Positions 35,547 to 44,879 of a stretch of 64,000 nt of DNA are shown in pieces. The position numbers were made by a program, and so were the translations under genes. The notes beneath the pieces were generated by a model. That model saw nothing but the letters and a program-made list of their open reading frames with translations, was not told where the DNA came from and searched no databases. The stretch's first letter is position 1, and each line of letters begins with the position of its first letter. The DNA comes from Prolixibacter sp. NT017 (GTDB lineage Bacteria > Bacteroidota > Bacteroidia > Bacteroidales > Prolixibacteraceae), in the NCBI RefSeq assembly GCF_009617875.1, contig NZ_BLAV01000001.1:2790001-2854000 (forward strand). Direction: 5' to 3'.

Positions 35547-38348
35547 TCATTGAATTAATTTCCGAAGCTGATTCTCCTTAATCGTGTTAGCCGGGGCAAA
35601 AGCACCGGATTGCATATAATCGACAATGGAACGGTAGAGCTGCGCTGCTGCCGGGTCATCCGGGAGCTTATCTAATCTTGACATGCAAACCAGCAGCTTC
35701 CCTATCCCGACTTTGTACTCGAATATCAATCCAAACTTGTCGTTGCGCTGCAGGTTGTCGATGACCTGAACAATGGGCCGGTAGTCTTTGTCGGTTTGAT
35801 TCAGGTTTAAGGGATTACTGTGCTTAATGATGGAAAACCATTGCCAATCGGTATGAAACTCCGTCGGGAAATGGTTGAACAGCGGATGGTCCGGATTGGT
35901 CAATATCCCCAGGGTACCCGGAGAAACCGGTTTCTTATTTCCCTCGCTGATTTGCTTAAACATTTCGTAGTTCCAGAAATCGGGCGGAAACAAACCAGCC
36001 ACGCTGTTTTTCTTCACTGCCTCCTTTACAGGGAAGAGCAATACTTTTTCTCCCTTGCTGAGTTTATCGAACAGTTCGTTGTTTAGCTTCGTGGTCACAT
36101 AAATATCAGCTCCCGGCTGTACCTTTTCCGGTTCCGGATACACCCACACCGGATAGTTGTTCCGGTAGTTCGTTCCCTTTACGTTTAATGTAAAAGTTAG
36201 CTTCTGAGGAGCCTGTATTTTCACAAGTGGAAAGTGAATCAAACCGATGCTGTCGACTCCTCCCATCGGGATAGACGATTGGTCGAAGCTCCCTGATGCC
36301 ATGACCTTTCCTTGCTGGTTCATTACTTTCCAATCGAGTGGCTGTTTCAGATTTTGGTTGGAATAGTTGGCCACTTCCACGCCAGCCGTGAACGTTTCGT
36401 TAACCGTCCAGCAATACTTTTTAAACTCCAGCAAGGGAACCACATCATTACAAAAGTTCCGCCACTCGTTGCGGTCAATTGCGTGCTTGCTGTCCATGAA
36501 GGCATCCAGAATGCCCACCAAAGCCGTTCCCTGCCCGGGATAATCCTGCAAATCAAGCAACTGGAAACCGGCCAGTCCTTTGGTGCGCAGTGCTGCTTCG
36601 ATTTCATCGCGGTAGCATAAAGCCGACCAGGCACCGGAAGCCATGGCAAACAGACTGTCCTGCTCCAACATACCGGCTTTCTTCAACCGGCTTCGGAAAA
36701 CTTCCAGGTTACGCGGTTTCAGGATGCCCGTGTATTTCCTGCCCTCACTGTAGTTGGGATAAATCTGGTATTGCCCCACTTCATGGCTAATCAACGGAAT
36801 CTTTATCTGCGACACCGGATAATCGAAGTTCACCATCGTCGACGGCTTTTTGGTATTCAGGATTCCGCCGTCGCGGGAATCGACAAAAGCCTGTGTGAGT
36901 CGCACATGCGTGAGAGTAGTGTCGTGCGCGTAAGGTGTCCGGGCTGCTACGTGAAAATCCTCAACGGGCAGCGGTCCCGAGTAACCAATGTTATCATTCG
37001 AGCCTTGCGTGTACAGCGGACGACCGTCAGCCTTCTTCAGGTCAGCTATCAACTTGCCTACTTTATCGAGGTTGCCCCATAGCTCGTTTCCGGGCGACAG
37101 CATCACAAACGAAGGATGGTTGGCAAAGTTCTTCAGCAACACCAATCCTTCCGCTTTGAGCCGATCGGCGAGCGTATCCGATTCCAAACCACCCCAGAAA
37201 GGTAGTTCCGGCTCCATGTAAATTCCCAACCGATCGGCTGCCTCGAAAGCGGCTTCCGGCGGCGACCAGGTATGAAAGCGATAGTGATTAATACCCCATG
37301 ACTTGGCAATCTTCATCACGTGCATCCAGCCTTTCACATCCGTAGGCGGATATCCGGTTAACGGAAAAACGCAGGCGTCGTGTTTTCCCCTTAGGAATGT
37401 AATCCGACCGTTGATGGCGAACTTAGTTCCCTCGGCTGTAAACTTCCGCATCCCGAAAGGAACTTCCTTGTTGTCTTTGATATCGTTATGGCTGATAATG
37501 GCATTGAGATGGTAAATCGGCTGATGATATTCATCCCATAAATCCATCTTGTCCCCCAGCGTGTATTCCAGGTTGATAACCGAATCACAATTCACATGAA
37601 AGTGTGCCGCTTTCAGTTGGGTCTCCTTTCCATCGAGCGTTTTGGTTACCTGCAGAGCCACATCTACGCTATCCAGTTTCATGCCGTTGTCGATGCCCAT
37701 CTTCACCTTGATCTTCTTATCCTTGATATCTGGATAAACCTGCAGGTCGGAGATATACGTTTTCGGGGAAGCTTCGAGGTAAATCTTACCGATGATGCCG
37801 TTCCAGTTGGTCTGGGTGTCATCTGCATAGGCATGCACATTCCCGTAAGGCGTCAACTTCCGATCATTATCGATTCGCACTGTAATCGTGTGCTTTCCGG
37901 GAGTCAGAAACGCCGACACATCATACTTCTGCGGCGATTCCAACAGCAATGAACTACCAACGTAATGGTCATCAATCCACACCTTCGAAGGTTTGGTCCG
38001 CTCCATCACAAAACGGATGTGCTTCTCCTTCCAGTTCTCCGGAATATGGACCGTCTTCCGGTACCAGGCCGGACCTTCGTAACGATACACGCGGCTCAGA
38101 TGCATCGTGGTGGAATCGGTATTGAGAAATCCCTTGTGGTTGGTATCGGTCGTACCCGGAAGTTGAACAGGGTCATTCAACGCGGTGTCATACCACTTCC
38201 CTTCCACTCCCCGATTAGCCGAATCCAGCCGGAACTGCCAGGTTCCTGACAAATCGATGTCGGAACGGTAGTTTTTGACCGGCGCGGAGCAGGAAGAAAG
38301 AATGCTAACAAAAAGAGCAAAGATGAATGCGTTAATGAGACCTTTCAT
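35547..38348 (-). CDS. GH2-family exo-glycosidase lipoprotein
   Basis: A 933-residue GH2 enzyme with lipobox ILSSC (Cys20), so it is probably on the outer membrane or in the periplasm. The sugar-binding jelly roll (about 30-195), an immunoglobulin-like domain and a TIM barrel follow. The likely acid/base is Glu422 in LSPGNELWG and the nucleophile Glu523 in ISHEVGQYQ. The C-terminal region is extended. It is a beta-galactosidase or beta-glucuronidase type; substrate unresolved. It pairs with the downstream MFS transporter and the second GH2. Confidence 0.85.
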   Translation of the reverse strand: MKGLINAFIFALFVSILSSCSAPVKNYRSDIDLSGTWQFRLDSANRGVEGKWYDTALNDPVQLPGTTDTNHKGFLNTDSTTMHLSRVYRYEGPAWYRKTVHIPENWKEKHIRFVMERTKPSKVWIDDHYVGSSLLLESPQKYDVSAFLTPGKHTITVRIDNDRKLTPYGNVHAYADDTQTNWNGIIGKIYLEASPKTYISDLQVYPDIKDKKIKVKMGIDNGMKLDSVDVALQVTKTLDGKETQLKAAHFHVNCDSVINLEYTLGDKMDLWDEYHQPIYHLNAIISHNDIKDNKEVPFGMRKFTAEGTKFAINGRITFLRGKHDACVFPLTGYPPTDVKGWMHVMKIAKSWGINHYRFHTWSPPEAAFEAADRLGIYMEPELPFWGGLESDTLADRLKAEGLVLLKNFANHPSFVMLSPGNELWGNLDKVGKLIADLKKADGRPLYTQGSNDNIGYSGPLPVEDFHVAARTPYAHDTTLTHVRLTQAFVDSRDGGILNTKKPSTMVNFDYPVSQIKIPLISHEVGQYQIYPNYSEGRKYTGILKPRNLEVFRSRLKKAGMLEQDSLFAMASGAWSALCYRDEIEAALRTKGLAGFQLLDLQDYPGQGTALVGILDAFMDSKHAIDRNEWRNFCNDVVPLLEFKKYCWTVNETFTAGVEVANYSNQNLKQPLDWKVMNQQGKVMASGSFDQSSIPMGGVDSIGLIHFPLVKIQAPQKLTFTLNVKGTNYRNNYPVWVYPEPEKVQPGADIYVTTKLNNELFDKLSKGEKVLLFPVKEAVKKNSVAGLFPPDFWNYEMFKQISEGNKKPVSPGTLGILTNPDHPLFNHFPTEFHTDWQWFSIIKHSNPLNLNQTDKDYRPIVQVIDNLQRNDKFGLIFEYKVGIGKLLVCMSRLDKLPDDPAAAQLYRSIVDYMQSGAFAPANTIKENQLRKLIQ

Positions 38349-38426
38349 GGGATTGATGATTTTTTGGTTTGGAAGTCAGATATCGGGATACCACCAGACC
38401 TTCCTGTCAGTTTTACAAAATGCATC

Positions 38427-38434
38427 CAAATATA
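38427..38434 (-). promoter_or_regulatory. Candidate -7 element of the GH2 lipoprotein gene
   Basis: CAAATATA on the plus strand is TATATTTG on the coding strand, an exact TAnnTTTG match, 79 bases before the ATG. No matching TTTG at -33 was found. Confidence 0.4.
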
Positions 38435-38454
38435 GGGAAAAGATACCAAACCAA

Positions 38455-38483
38455 GTAGAGACAAGACGATGCCTTGTCTCTAC
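38455..38483. repeat. GAGACA-type palindrome after the MFS gene
   Basis: GTAGAGACAAG and CTTGTCTCTAC arms, 12 bases beyond the MFS stop codon. It is a variant of the GAGACG family with the inner bases changed in both arms, so pairing is kept. Confidence 0.7.
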
Positions 38484-38495
38484 AAACTCATCATA

Positions 38496-39752
38496 TCATT
38501 CAGCTGCTTGCTTCTTCAACTGAATAGTTTTGTTAGCGATTAATGGTTTGGCCCAGATACTGATGAACAACAGATAACCAAGCGTCAGGTAAAGAACGAA
38601 CATTCCCTGTCGCAGGCCAATGAGGTCTTTCAGTCCGCCAATCAGCAACGACACCAACGCCCCGCCGGCAATACCACTCATCAGTATGCCGGAGAAGGTA
38701 CCATGATACTTCGCCACACTGTTCAGCGCCAGCGAAACGGTTATCGACCACATCACCGAGAGGGTGAATCCCAGTGCCGGGAAACCATAAATGGCCATCT
38801 GCTCGCCACCAAACAAGGTCACCGTCAGGATGACCATGGCTGCAATGACAAAGATGCGCAGCACCAGCTTGCTATCAATGAATTTCAGCAACAGCATTCC
38901 TAACAAACACCCAATGGTTAGCATTCCCCAGAACCAACCAACCGCTGCGGCTCCTTCCACTTCGGGGCGCAGACCGTGATAGGTGCGCAGGAATTCCGAA
39001 ATCCAGTTGGCAATGCCCTGTTCCGTTCCCACATAAGCGAAGATGCCGAAGAAGAAGAGGATAACGGTTTTATCTTTCAACATCTCTTTATGAATGGCCC
39101 ACGCTCCCGTTGTTTCATCTTCTTTCCGTTCCACTTTGGGGAAGCGTGATACCACAATGATAACGATCATCAGCAGCGTAATGACACCAAACACCCAGTA
39201 GAGCGATACCCACGGCAAATGTTCCGGAGTAATGTTGGCCAGAATTTGCAGGAACCAGTTGGACTGTGGTCCGCTCTTGTCGAGATTCAGCACCAGGTAA
39301 GAGTAGACGTACGGACTCAGGAACGATGCCCCGCCAAACACCAGTTGTGCAAACACGGAGTAGAAGGCAAAGTGCTCCTCCCCGCCCGATACCCGTAGCA
39401 GCGGATTGATCACCACTTGCATCAGGGCCATGGCCGCGCCGATGAAAAACAGCGAACCGAGAAAGACCGGATAGCTGGGAAACAGGGCAAAAACAAACGC
39501 TCCGATGGTGGCCACAATCCATCCGCCACTCATGCTGATTTTCTCTTTGTACTTCTCCACCAACATTCCTGACGGGATAGACATCAAACCGTAGGCGATG
39601 AAGAAAGAGAAAGGCAACAAACCGGTCATCGCGCCACTCAGGTGAAAACTATCGGACACATTGGGATTGATGGAACCCAGGATGTTGGTAATAAAGGAAA
39701 TCACAAAGAAAACGATGAACACCAGGGCCACCATGTAATAGTTCCGTTTCAT
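38496..39752 (-). CDS. MFS sugar transporter (FucP/FHS-like)
   Basis: A 418-residue, 12-helix major facilitator. Helix 2-3 loop GLMSIPSGMLVEKYKEK and the YKEK-type basic stretch, together with helix 4 containing VVINPLLRVSGGEE, fit the fucose/glucose-H+ symporter family. It likely imports the monosaccharide released by the flanking GH2 enzymes. Gene order minus-strand GH2 (39.8-42.4), MFS, GH2 with 40- and 147-base gaps suggests a transport/degradation unit. Confidence 0.88.
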   Translation of the reverse strand: MKRNYYMVALVFIVFFVISFITNILGSINPNVSDSFHLSGAMTGLLPFSFFIAYGLMSIPSGMLVEKYKEKISMSGGWIVATIGAFVFALFPSYPVFLGSLFFIGAAMALMQVVINPLLRVSGGEEHFAFYSVFAQLVFGGASFLSPYVYSYLVLNLDKSGPQSNWFLQILANITPEHLPWVSLYWVFGVITLLMIVIIVVSRFPKVERKEDETTGAWAIHKEMLKDKTVILFFFGIFAYVGTEQGIANWISEFLRTYHGLRPEVEGAAAVGWFWGMLTIGCLLGMLLLKFIDSKLVLRIFVIAAMVILTVTLFGGEQMAIYGFPALGFTLSVMWSITVSLALNSVAKYHGTFSGILMSGIAGGALVSLLIGGLKDLIGLRQGMFVLYLTLGYLLFISIWAKPLIANKTIQLKKQAAE

Positions 39753-39792
39753 AGGTATCTTTTGTCTGTGAGAAACTCTGTTTTATCTTCGA

Positions 39793-42405
39793 TTAAAGTG
39801 TGTTGTAACCTTTCATTTCAATTACCGGCTGTTCGCTGTTCAGGTCTTTGGTGTTCATCTTCACCGTCAGTTCCCGCTCTTCTCCCGGAAGGAGAGAAAT
39901 GTAGTTATCATTCCAGAAAACCGGCAATATCATTTCATGCGATTCACTGGTTTTGGCTTTCAGGCCAATGAAGAACGCCAGCTTGTCCGAAGGATTCTTC
40001 AGCGTTACTTTCACCCAGGTTTGGTCGCCATGCTGTTCAACGGTCTCTGTTTTCTCCACTTTCACTTTCGGCAACTCGGTAAGAGCTGTGAAATCGGCAT
40101 ATTCCTTTATCGGGGTAACGTACCATTTTGTGTTTTTGAAATCGGGCACATCTTTCTTCTGCGACAGCCAGTAAAAACTATGGGCTATCTCCTTCCCTTC
40201 CGGGGAAACGATGCGTAGATCGGCAAAGTAAACCGGCGTAGTACCACGCATTTCCGGCAACGACAACAGTTCTTTCGATGTGTATTCATCTACCGAGAAC
40301 GGAACTTTCTTATCGAGGACCACTTTTGATTGCAAATCCAGCACCTTTACTTCGGCTGTTAAATCTTTGAAACCATGCCGGTAATCGTTCGATATGTAGA
40401 TGCCGTGGTTGCCGTAATTGTAAATGATGTTCAGCGGCTTCAGGGCGTTCTGCGTACCGAAGAAAGCTCCGTTGGGTGTGAGGTAATAATCGTACAACTG
40501 CCAGTAAAGCTTTGGCCAGGGTGCATTCAGCATCCACTGAATGACGCCACCTGCATTGGCTTTGTTCACGGCAAAGGCCTCGAACATCGGACGAATGGCT
40601 TCGTAATTCGCCATCTGGGCTTTCATCTCGAAGTCGTCAATGTTTTTTGCTTCTCCGTACCGATGATTCAATGCTTTGAGGTAGGTATCGATGTTGTGAA
40701 ACTCACCGCGGCCACAGTGGTAATTCCAGATTTCGTTCACCGGCCAGAGCTTGTCAGCCGGGAACATTCTCTTCAATGTCTCAATCGGTGGAATCTGCGG
40801 ACCGGGGCCTGTCTCGGTATTGAAACCGAAAGCGCCCCCATTTACGCTATCGATGTACCAGTAATTCGGCGACACGTAATCGTACGGGCCATTCATCTTC
40901 ACAGCTGTCGGGCCGGTTACCTCACTCGTGCGAACCGAGCAGGCCGATAATGTTGGGCGGGTCGGATCGGAGACTTCAAGGTTCTTCAGATATGTTTTCT
41001 CCAACGCCGGGCGCGGCAGCATGTCGCTTCCCAGTACCCAGACGAAGATGCTGGGATGGTTTCGCAACCAAAGCACCTGGTCATCCAACGAATTGCTGAC
41101 GAGCTTTATCTCTTCCGGCGTCTGCACACCACCAAACTCATCACATTTCTTGCCTACATAATTTTCCCACTCCCACTCACAGCTCCAGCCGACCATGATG
41201 AGAATACCATTTTCGTCACAAAGCTTGTACAGCTCATCACTTTCGCCCCAAAAGCCTTCCAGCCGGATGGTATTCAGGTTCATCAGTTTGGTATATTCTA
41301 CCTGTGCTTTCAGGTTGTCCTTTTTTTCGCGCAACAGCAAATCATCGGCCCAGCCGCCACCGCGAATCTGCAGGTCACGTCCGTTGATTTTATAGGCTCT
41401 TGAGCCCGCTTCGTTGATGTAGCTGGTTACCTCGCGAATACCAAATTCCTGAGAAAGCTTATCCGATATTTGATTGTCGACCTTACTGCTTACGTTCAGT
41501 GTGTAAAGATTGGGATCGCCCATGGTCACCGGCCACCAGAGTTTGGCATTTTTGAAATTCAACGCCGGATATTCCTTCGGCGTCCAAACCACCATCCTCT
41601 TTTCAAATGGCTTTAACGCCACCTTTTTCTTCACCGTAACATCACCAATCTGCGCCTCAACCGTAGCTTCTAATTTCATTCCCGAGTGGTTCACCACCTG
41701 CGTTTCGATGGTCAATGCCGCTTCCGAGTCATTGGCCGTATTCACCTTCGATTCGACAAATGGATGCTCTATCGAAACGGGTCCGTTGAACCGGAGCTTT
41801 ACACCCCGCCAGAGTCCCATGTTTTTGTCCGGCACCTTAGGCGTCCAATCCACAAAGCCGACAGTGAAATCGCCGGGCTGCGGCGGATAAACATCGACCT
41901 GCAAGCGGTTCCCCTTCTTTTTCAGTTTTCCGGTTACGTCGATTTCGAATCGCTGGAACGCACCTTTCAACGTATCGGCCGAAGCGATTTGCTTCCCGTT
42001 CAGGAAAACGTCGGCGCTGTAATTGATGCCACCGAAACAGAGCCGGGAGTATGTGCCGAGCAGATTCTCCGGAATATCGAATGCTTTGGTGTACCGCCAT
42101 TTGTTGTTGAACCACTCGCGTGGCACCTTTTCGAGATTCTCGGAAAAGAAAGGGTCTTTAAACTTCCCGTCCTTCACCATGGCGGCAAAAACGGTGGTGG
42201 GAACATCGCAGGTGAGTTCGTTTTTCGATGAATACACATCGGGCTTAATGAGTTGGCCGTCATCACTCCATTCGCCGTAAGGCTGGAGAGTCCAATCCTT
42301 GTCAAGTTTCAGCGTGGCTGATTGGTCTTGTACGTAGCCACAGCCTGACATCAAAATGAGAACCAACAGACTCATGATGGTTTTCAGATTACCTTGGAAT
42401 TGCAT
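39793..42405 (-). CDS. GH2 exo-beta-D-glucosaminidase-like lipoprotein (CsxA type)
   Basis: An 870-residue GH2 enzyme with lipobox LILMSGC (Cys22). Domains: jelly roll (30-205), Ig-like, TIM barrel (about 330-620), further beta domains. Where most GH2 enzymes have Asn-Glu, this protein reads GSD (Ser460-Asp461) in FVWVLGSDMLP, with the nucleophile Glu531 in NTETGPGPQIPP. The 70-residue separation is close to that in the exo-chitosanase CsxA (Asp469, Glu541). It would remove non-reducing-end glucosamine from chito-oligosaccharides; a beta-mannosidase-like activity is the alternative. Confidence 0.8.
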   Translation of the reverse strand: MQFQGNLKTIMSLLVLILMSGCGYVQDQSATLKLDKDWTLQPYGEWSDDGQLIKPDVYSSKNELTCDVPTTVFAAMVKDGKFKDPFFSENLEKVPREWFNNKWRYTKAFDIPENLLGTYSRLCFGGINYSADVFLNGKQIASADTLKGAFQRFEIDVTGKLKKKGNRLQVDVYPPQPGDFTVGFVDWTPKVPDKNMGLWRGVKLRFNGPVSIEHPFVESKVNTANDSEAALTIETQVVNHSGMKLEATVEAQIGDVTVKKKVALKPFEKRMVVWTPKEYPALNFKNAKLWWPVTMGDPNLYTLNVSSKVDNQISDKLSQEFGIREVTSYINEAGSRAYKINGRDLQIRGGGWADDLLLREKKDNLKAQVEYTKLMNLNTIRLEGFWGESDELYKLCDENGILIMVGWSCEWEWENYVGKKCDEFGGVQTPEEIKLVSNSLDDQVLWLRNHPSIFVWVLGSDMLPRPALEKTYLKNLEVSDPTRPTLSACSVRTSEVTGPTAVKMNGPYDYVSPNYWYIDSVNGGAFGFNTETGPGPQIPPIETLKRMFPADKLWPVNEIWNYHCGRGEFHNIDTYLKALNHRYGEAKNIDDFEMKAQMANYEAIRPMFEAFAVNKANAGGVIQWMLNAPWPKLYWQLYDYYLTPNGAFFGTQNALKPLNIIYNYGNHGIYISNDYRHGFKDLTAEVKVLDLQSKVVLDKKVPFSVDEYTSKELLSLPEMRGTTPVYFADLRIVSPEGKEIAHSFYWLSQKKDVPDFKNTKWYVTPIKEYADFTALTELPKVKVEKTETVEQHGDQTWVKVTLKNPSDKLAFFIGLKAKTSESHEMILPVFWNDNYISLLPGEERELTVKMNTKDLNSEQPVIEMKGYNTL

Positions 42406-42465
42406 GTTGTCTGGAATGTTAGTTTATGATTACAATGAACGATTTCATTTTCAGCGCATAGAGCA

Positions 42466-42473
42466 CAAACTTA
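42466..42473 (-). promoter_or_regulatory. Candidate -7 element of the CsxA-like gene
   Basis: CAAACTTA on the plus strand is TAAGTTTG on the coding strand, an exact TAnnTTTG match, 61 bases before the ATG of the first gene of the sugar cluster. Confidence 0.45.
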
Positions 42474-42544
42474 CCGGAAAAGCGAGCGTACCCATTCAAC
42501 GAATCGCTTAAATGTATTCATTTTTGCGGGAGAATCTAAAAGTG

Positions 42545-43145
42545 TTCAAAAGTATTCAACAAGACACCAGACATTAGACGTTAGATACGAGACGGTTTCA
42601 GGTTTGAGGTTCCTGTTGTTTCTATCGTTACATATCTTACTGTTGTTTGGCTCCGAGGAACGATTTCTATCCGATTCTTTTTTCTGCCAGCGTGGTAGGG
42701 CCACGATACATCGTGGCCGTGCAGTACCCCGGTTTCAGGTTGCGCTACGCGGTTAGAAGGGTTCCTGTTGTTCCTGTGGTTAGGCTTCGCAGTTTTAGGT
42801 TTGCGCTGCGAGGTTACTTTGGTTTCTGTTGTTACGTTCGTTACTGTGGTTACTATTGTTGTGCTCTAATCAACGGTACGACCATTGCGGTCGAAACAAC
42901 ATTTGTATTTCAATCTAAGTTCATTCGCGACCGCTTCCCTGTCCGCGCAAATTCGAACTTGGGGCGGCGTCATCGCGGTTATCACCGCGTTTCCTTCCCC
43001 AAAACTATGGAATTAAGGCCCTTCAGGCCTACTACTCTAGCAACCTGGGAGCATAATTCATCATTCGACATTCAGCGTTCAAAATTTTTTAAAGCCTCGA
43101 AGCCCAACTCGCGTAATTAGCTTGAATTAGCGTAATTCATAACTA
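42545..43145. repeat. Composite intergenic repeat
   Basis: Order: GACACCAGACATTAGACG motif, GGTTTCAGG tracts, palindrome GGCCACGATACATCGTGGCC (42699-42718, one mismatch at the centre), CAGGTTGCGCTACGCGG and CTGTTGTT tracts, then the GGGGCGGCGTCATCGCGG module (42960-43030). Frames within are not supported as genes. Confidence 0.75.
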
Positions 43146-43209
43146 TCATCGGACTTCGTTTCGTACAATTCGTATTCCCCACAAAGAGACTCCGTCAACC
43201 AGCAATAAT

Positions 43210-43281
43210 TTACCCAAATACGGGAACCAGCGTCAACAGGATCGCCAGCAGAAAACCTAACCAAAAGAGTAATTTCATCAT
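43210..43281 (-). CDS. Possible 23-residue hydrophobic peptide
   Basis: MMKLLFWLGFLLAILLTLVP followed by VFG and a TAA stop: a single transmembrane-helix peptide after a lysine. Two adjacent ATG codons; no strong ribosome site. Small membrane peptides look like this, but chance cannot be excluded. Confidence 0.3.
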   Translation of the reverse strand: MMKLLFWLGFLLAILLTLVPVFG

Positions 43282-43405
43282 GGTCTGGACAAGTTAATGA
43301 TCGCTTTAGTTAGAAATGCATATCGGTGTAAAGACAGTTGACGATGAAAATACCCTTACTCACGACGATTTTCTTATCGGTGGTTTATGCAATCAAGCTT
43401 CCTCA

Positions 43406-43789
43406 CTAGCTAATATCTTTCAGCGCGATGATTTTATCTTCCCGGAAGGTGAAAACCGATTTCCCTGTCATCGCAATCCGGTCGCCGGTTTTCAATTCTT
43501 CGGAAAAGTCGATGGCCAGCGTAGCGCTGAAATCCACATCCACTTCAACCTCCTGTTCATGGAACTGAAAGCTGGAAATGACTTGCTCTCTTTCGCTGAA
43601 AACTTCAGCTGCTTCCCGGGCCTGTTCCCGCAAGGCATCCTTCCCCTCTGTCGTCAAAGTCACTTCACCTTCAGATATGTTTTCGAAACGAGCCTCTTCG
43701 TCGATGTCGGCCAGCATCCGATCCACATCGAAGTGATTATAGGCATCGACATAGTTTTCAATGATTTTCCGGTAATCGTCCTGCGTCAT
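43406..43789 (-). CDS. NTF2/SnoaL-like cytosolic protein
   Basis: A 127-residue protein with the cone-shaped NTF2-like fold: helix MTQDDYRKIIENYVDAYNHF, then DVDRMLADIDEEARFEN, TTEGKDALREQAREAAEVF and C-terminal strands (GDRIAMTGKSVFTFREDKI). Members bind small ligands or serve as enzymes. It follows the oxidoreductase gene after 59 bases and is probably co-transcribed. Confidence 0.75.
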   Translation of the reverse strand: MTQDDYRKIIENYVDAYNHFDVDRMLADIDEEARFENISEGEVTLTTEGKDALREQAREAAEVFSEREQVISSFQFHEQEVEVDVDFSATLAIDFSEELKTGDRIAMTGKSVFTFREDKIIALKDIS

Positions 43790-43848
43790 AATTCTGATGT
43801 TATTTGATATTGTATTTCTGTATCAACTCCTCAATTTGTTTCTCTATC

Positions 43849-44829
43849 TCATACTCTTTCTCCATCCTGGTTACAGGTAAGGATTACATTTCCAGTCTTC
43901 TGCCCGGTGAGCACATACCGGAAAGCTTCGGCGATATCTGCCAACGGGTAGCGACGGTCGATGATCGGCCGGAACCTACCTTCTTCCAACAGCTTTTTGA
44001 TGAAACCTATGCTGCTCTTGCGATCGGTCGGTAACGGAAAGCGAACCTGTTTGCCGCGTGTGACGGGTGTCCACAGGGCGAGGAACGGATTCTCTGCATT
44101 AGGCCCCAACTCCGACGAGATGTATACACCGCCAGGTTTCAACAGGGACTTGCACTTCCCGAACGTACTTTTCCCCACCGCATCGAAAACAAAATCGTAC
44201 TGCTCCCGGTCCTGCGTAAAATCTTCCGCCGTGTAATCAATCACCCGGTCGGCACCCATCGATTTGAGCAGATTGAGGTTGGGTGTATTGCCAACAGCCG
44301 TCACTTCGGCTCCGTAGTATTTCAGCATTTGCAACGCAGCTGAGCCAATGGCGCCGGTAGCACCGTTCAGCAAAACCTTCCGGTTACCGCCCAGCGGCAC
44401 CCGCTTGATGAAGTTGTAGGCATAATGTGCGCCCTCGATGCTGGCAGCAGCCTGCTCATAAGTAATCCCTTCCGGGATAACCGCTATCGCTTCGTTTTCC
44501 GAAACGGTCATGTATTCAGCATGTGAGCGGAGGCCCCTGTCGTTGAATCCCCAAATCCTGTCGCCGGCTTTGTAGGCCGTCACCTGGCTTCCCACGGCGA
44601 CCACTAACCCGGCAAAATCGGTGCCGGTCGTTGCATCAGAGGGTTCCAGCAAACCTGTGAACAACCGGATGATGGCAGGTTTTCCGGTCAGAATGCCACA
44701 GTCGGTGCGGTTAACGGTGGCCGCATACACTTTCACCAATAGTTCGTTTTCGAGGGGAACGGGCTGATGAGTTTCTTCTACTTTTAATACATCGGGGGAG
44801 CCATATTGGGTTCGAATCGCTGCTTTCAT
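43849..44829 (-). CDS. Medium-chain dehydrogenase/reductase (quinone-oxidoreductase-like)
   Basis: A 326-residue NAD(P)H-dependent oxidoreductase. The GroES-like half (residues 1-120) has TTGTDFAGLVVAVGSQV and AGDRIWGF; the Rossmann half has the nucleotide loop LLNGATGAIGSAALQMLKYYG (key residues G.TGAIGS). No catalytic-zinc cysteine cluster, so it belongs to the zeta-crystallin/quinone-reductase branch. The physiological substrate is unknown. Confidence 0.9.
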   Translation of the reverse strand: MKAAIRTQYGSPDVLKVEETHQPVPLENELLVKVYAATVNRTDCGILTGKPAIIRLFTGLLEPSDATTGTDFAGLVVAVGSQVTAYKAGDRIWGFNDRGLRSHAEYMTVSENEAIAVIPEGITYEQAAASIEGAHYAYNFIKRVPLGGNRKVLLNGATGAIGSAALQMLKYYGAEVTAVGNTPNLNLLKSMGADRVIDYTAEDFTQDREQYDFVFDAVGKSTFGKCKSLLKPGGVYISSELGPNAENPFLALWTPVTRGKQVRFPLPTDRKSSIGFIKKLLEEGRFRPIIDRRYPLADIAEAFRYVLTGQKTGNVILTCNQDGERV

Positions 44830-44879
44830 GAAGTCAGGTTTTGGTTAAAAATGCAAGTGATAAGATACTGAAATTTTGG

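Noticed and set aside
43800..43865. A 21-codon frame (MEKEYEIEKQIEEL...) between the oxidoreductase and NTF2-like genes
   Set aside because: It fills the gap and overlaps the upstream stop, but at this length and with no clear ribosome site it cannot be distinguished from chance.
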